A stretch of 5,827 nt of DNA from an uncultured Collinsella sp. (GTDB lineage: Bacteria; Actinomycetota; Coriobacteriia; Coriobacteriales; Coriobacteriaceae): the NCBI GenBank assembly GCA_902478825.1, contig CABSMK010000107.1, positions 1-5,827 on the forward strand. Direction: 5' to 3'. A program made the position numbers and the translations under genes. The notes beneath the pieces are model-generated. The model did no database searches, had not been told where the DNA came from, and saw only the letters and a list, made by a program, of their open reading frames with translations. Shown here in pieces: positions 4,711 to 5,827 of the stretch (its first letter is position 1; every line of letters starts with the position of its first letter).

Positions 4711-4717
4711 GCAGCCG

Positions 4718-5077
4718 CTACAGCAACGCCTCGGCCCAAGCCGATTCCCTAAAGCCGGGAATCGCAAAGTCGTCGCCCACCAGCAGCGGACGCTTGACCA
4801 GCATGCCGTCGGTCGCCAGCAGCTCGTAGCACTCCTGATCCGTCATGCCCGCATCCAGACGCGCCTTCAGGCCCAGCTCTCGATATTTCATGCCCGACGA
4901 ATTAAAGAAGCGCCGCACCGGCAGCCCCGAACGAGCAATCCAGGTCGCAAGCTCATCAGCCGTGGGATTGTCCAAAACGATATCGCGGTCGATATACTCT
5001 ACCCCATGTTCGTCCAGCCATGCCTTGGCCTTCTTACAGGTCGAGCACTTGGGATATTCAACAAACAGTACGGTCAT
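4718..5077 (-). CDS. ArsC/Spx-family thioredoxin-fold protein
   Basis: A 119-residue cytoplasmic protein of the ArsC-like family (the Spx/MgsR/YffB group), the usual size. Near the N-terminus is the redox motif YPKCSTCKKA with Cys11 and Cys14 (CxxC). Further on are FFNSSGMKYRELGL (57-70) and MLVKRPLLV (92-100) with the Arg96-Pro97 typical of the fold. Members are annotated as arsenate reductases, but the CxxC pattern is that of the Spx-like branch, and no arsenic-resistance genes are nearby. A thiol-redox role or a transcriptional stress role is equally possible. The ATG at 5077 has GGAGG (5084-5088) six bases upstream, and an upstream in-frame extension lacks support. It lies 92 bases after the MupG-family gene on the same strand. 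Its stop abuts the half-site array, which replaces a normal terminator. Confidence 0.88.
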   Translation of the reverse strand: MTVLFVEYPKCSTCKKAKAWLDEHGVEYIDRDIVLDNPTADELATWIARSGLPVRRFFNSSGMKYRELGLKARLDAGMTDQECYELLATDGMLVKRPLLVGDDFAIPGFRESAWAEALL

Positions 5078-5140
5078 GGGAATCCTCCGAATATAGATCG
5101 GCCAACGCAGGCACACGCCACACGAGGCGCCTTCGTATGA

Positions 5141-5158
5141 TGGGCCAATTGTAGCCCA
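5141..5158 (-). promoter_or_regulatory. Small dyad with a possible -10 box upstream of the ArsC/Spx-like gene
   Basis: TGGGC (5141-5145) and GCCCA (5154-5158) flank an 8-base centre. Read on the minus strand, this holds TACAAT (5153-5148), one base from the -10 consensus. No good -35 box is present at the right distance, and there is no U-run for a terminator. It may be a promoter with an overlapping operator for the downstream gene; the support is thin. Confidence 0.25.
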
Positions 5159-5169
5159 CGGGTCACACG

Positions 5170-5827
5170 CTAAACGAACCGTGCCCCGAATCCGCGCTTG
5201 ATAAACGGCAGCAGTTCCATTGCTTCGAGCGTGATATGGCCCGCAACGTTCATGCGCTCGTCACCGGGAAGATCGACCCGCGCAATCTCAAGCTCGCCTT
5301 CGTAGCGCCCATATCCGCTATTACTCACAGCGATCGACCCCGCCTTTCGCGGCAGGCCGGCTCCGGCATCCGTCGGCACGGAATCCGGCTTAAGCGTCGT
5401 ACGTGACTCCTGAGACCTAAAGATGAGGACGCTCGAGTCGGGCCGGTCGTGATGAATCTGCCCGCGCACATAGGCATAACTGGGCTCAAGCTCGCATTGC
5501 AGGTCCACGTATCCGGCGGAAACTTGAGCAAACTGCGCCCAGCCCGCATCGGAAAGATCGGGGTCGCCGACCAACACAATGTCGCAATCGGCGCCATGTG
5601 CAAGCTCAAGCATATTGAGAGCAACCTTTGACGCGCGACCGCGCTGCGCCTCGACCGTCGGCAGTCCCTCGAATACCGGCCCGCGAACGTTAGCATCACC
5701 CGGCACAAAAGCCATGATTTCGAATCCAAGCGCCGCAAGACGAAGATTCACCCGAGCAATGTCCTCCAGAGCTAAACCGGTATAAGGCTTGGGGTAAAAA
5801 TTGTGGCAGGCGGCAAAACGAGTCACA
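5170..5827 (-). CDS. MupG-family (DUF871/GH170) protein, C-terminal part
   Basis: The 218 visible residues match the second half of DUF871 proteins, which are about 350-380 residues long; the 5' end lies beyond the window. The family includes MupG, a cytoplasmic 6-phospho-N-acetylmuramidase that splits MurNAc-6-phosphate-GlcNAc during cell-wall sugar recovery. Landmarks, counting the first visible complete codon as 1: CHNFYPKPYTGL (7-18), AFVPGDANVRGPVFEGLPTV (39-58) and VGDPDLSD (86-93), which close the TIM barrel. A C-terminal cyclophilin-like domain follows, about 110-218, with YAYVRGQIHHDRPDSS. The GTG at 5826 is an ordinary internal codon, not a start. No phosphotransferase or regulator gene is in view to confirm a MurNAc pathway, so the exact substrate is inferred from the family. 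Confidence 0.88.
   Translation of the reverse strand, partial: VTRFAACHNFYPKPYTGLALEDIARVNLRLAALGFEIMAFVPGDANVRGPVFEGLPTVEAQRGRASKVALNMLELAHGADCDIVLVGDPDLSDAGWAQFAQVSAGYVDLQCELEPSYAYVRGQIHHDRPDSSVLIFRSQESRTTLKPDSVPTDAGAGLPRKAGSIAVSNSGYGRYEGELEIARVDLPGDERMNVAGHITLEAMELLPFIKRGFGARFV

Overview
The window looks like a chromosomal contig end from a GC-rich, anaerobic, Gram-positive-type gut bacterium. My best guess is a Collinsella-like member of the Coriobacteriia. The grounds are GC-rich codon use, AGGAGG-type ribosome binding sites, and a rubredoxin/flavin reductase pair typical of anaerobes. This is an inference from style and protein families, not a database match. Bases 1-21 are not genomic: they match the end of the Nextera (Tn5) sequencing adapter, so the sequence really begins at base 22, inside a gene.

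Layout: 22-1098 (+) is the 3' part of an Nramp-family metal transporter. Next comes a minus-strand redox pair, a stand-alone flavin reductase domain (1482-1985) followed by a 47-residue rubredoxin (1250-1393). Together they correspond to the two domains of high-molecular-weight rubredoxin (Hrb), the electron donor to flavo-diiron O2/NO reductases. The rubredoxin has its own likely promoter and a strong terminator. Upstream on the same strand, a TPR-like protein gene (2652-3569) overlaps smpB (2192-2662) by 11 bases. The smpB transcript is followed by a 67-base palindrome and a U-tailed terminator. Further upstream lies a tRNA-Gln(CTG)/tRNA-Glu(CTC) pair (3667-3834, minus) with a recognisable promoter and terminator. 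A divergent 136-residue gene of unknown function (4111-4521, +) faces a Spx/ArsC-like thioredoxin-fold gene (4718-5077, -). The window ends with the 3' part of a MupG-family (DUF871) gene (5170-5827, -).

The most striking non-coding structure is at 4541-4710, between the two convergent genes. Six degenerate 15-base half-sites (consensus near GGAAAGYGCGTCCCA) alternate in orientation and are spaced exactly 31 bases apart, centre to centre. Equivalently, it is a 62-base tandem repeat of a 46-base palindrome, three copies. Neither gene explains it. It resembles a REP/BIME-like intergenic array, but the strict three-helical-turn phasing is notable. Other structures not explained by genes are the 67-base palindrome after smpB, an AT-rich inverted repeat upstream of the tRNA promoter, and an AT-rich dyad over the rubredoxin promoter.

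There is no gene-free stretch longer than 300 bases. The longest, 3835-4110, holds the tRNA promoter and the AT-rich inverted repeat. In 3946-4110 I see nothing convincing.
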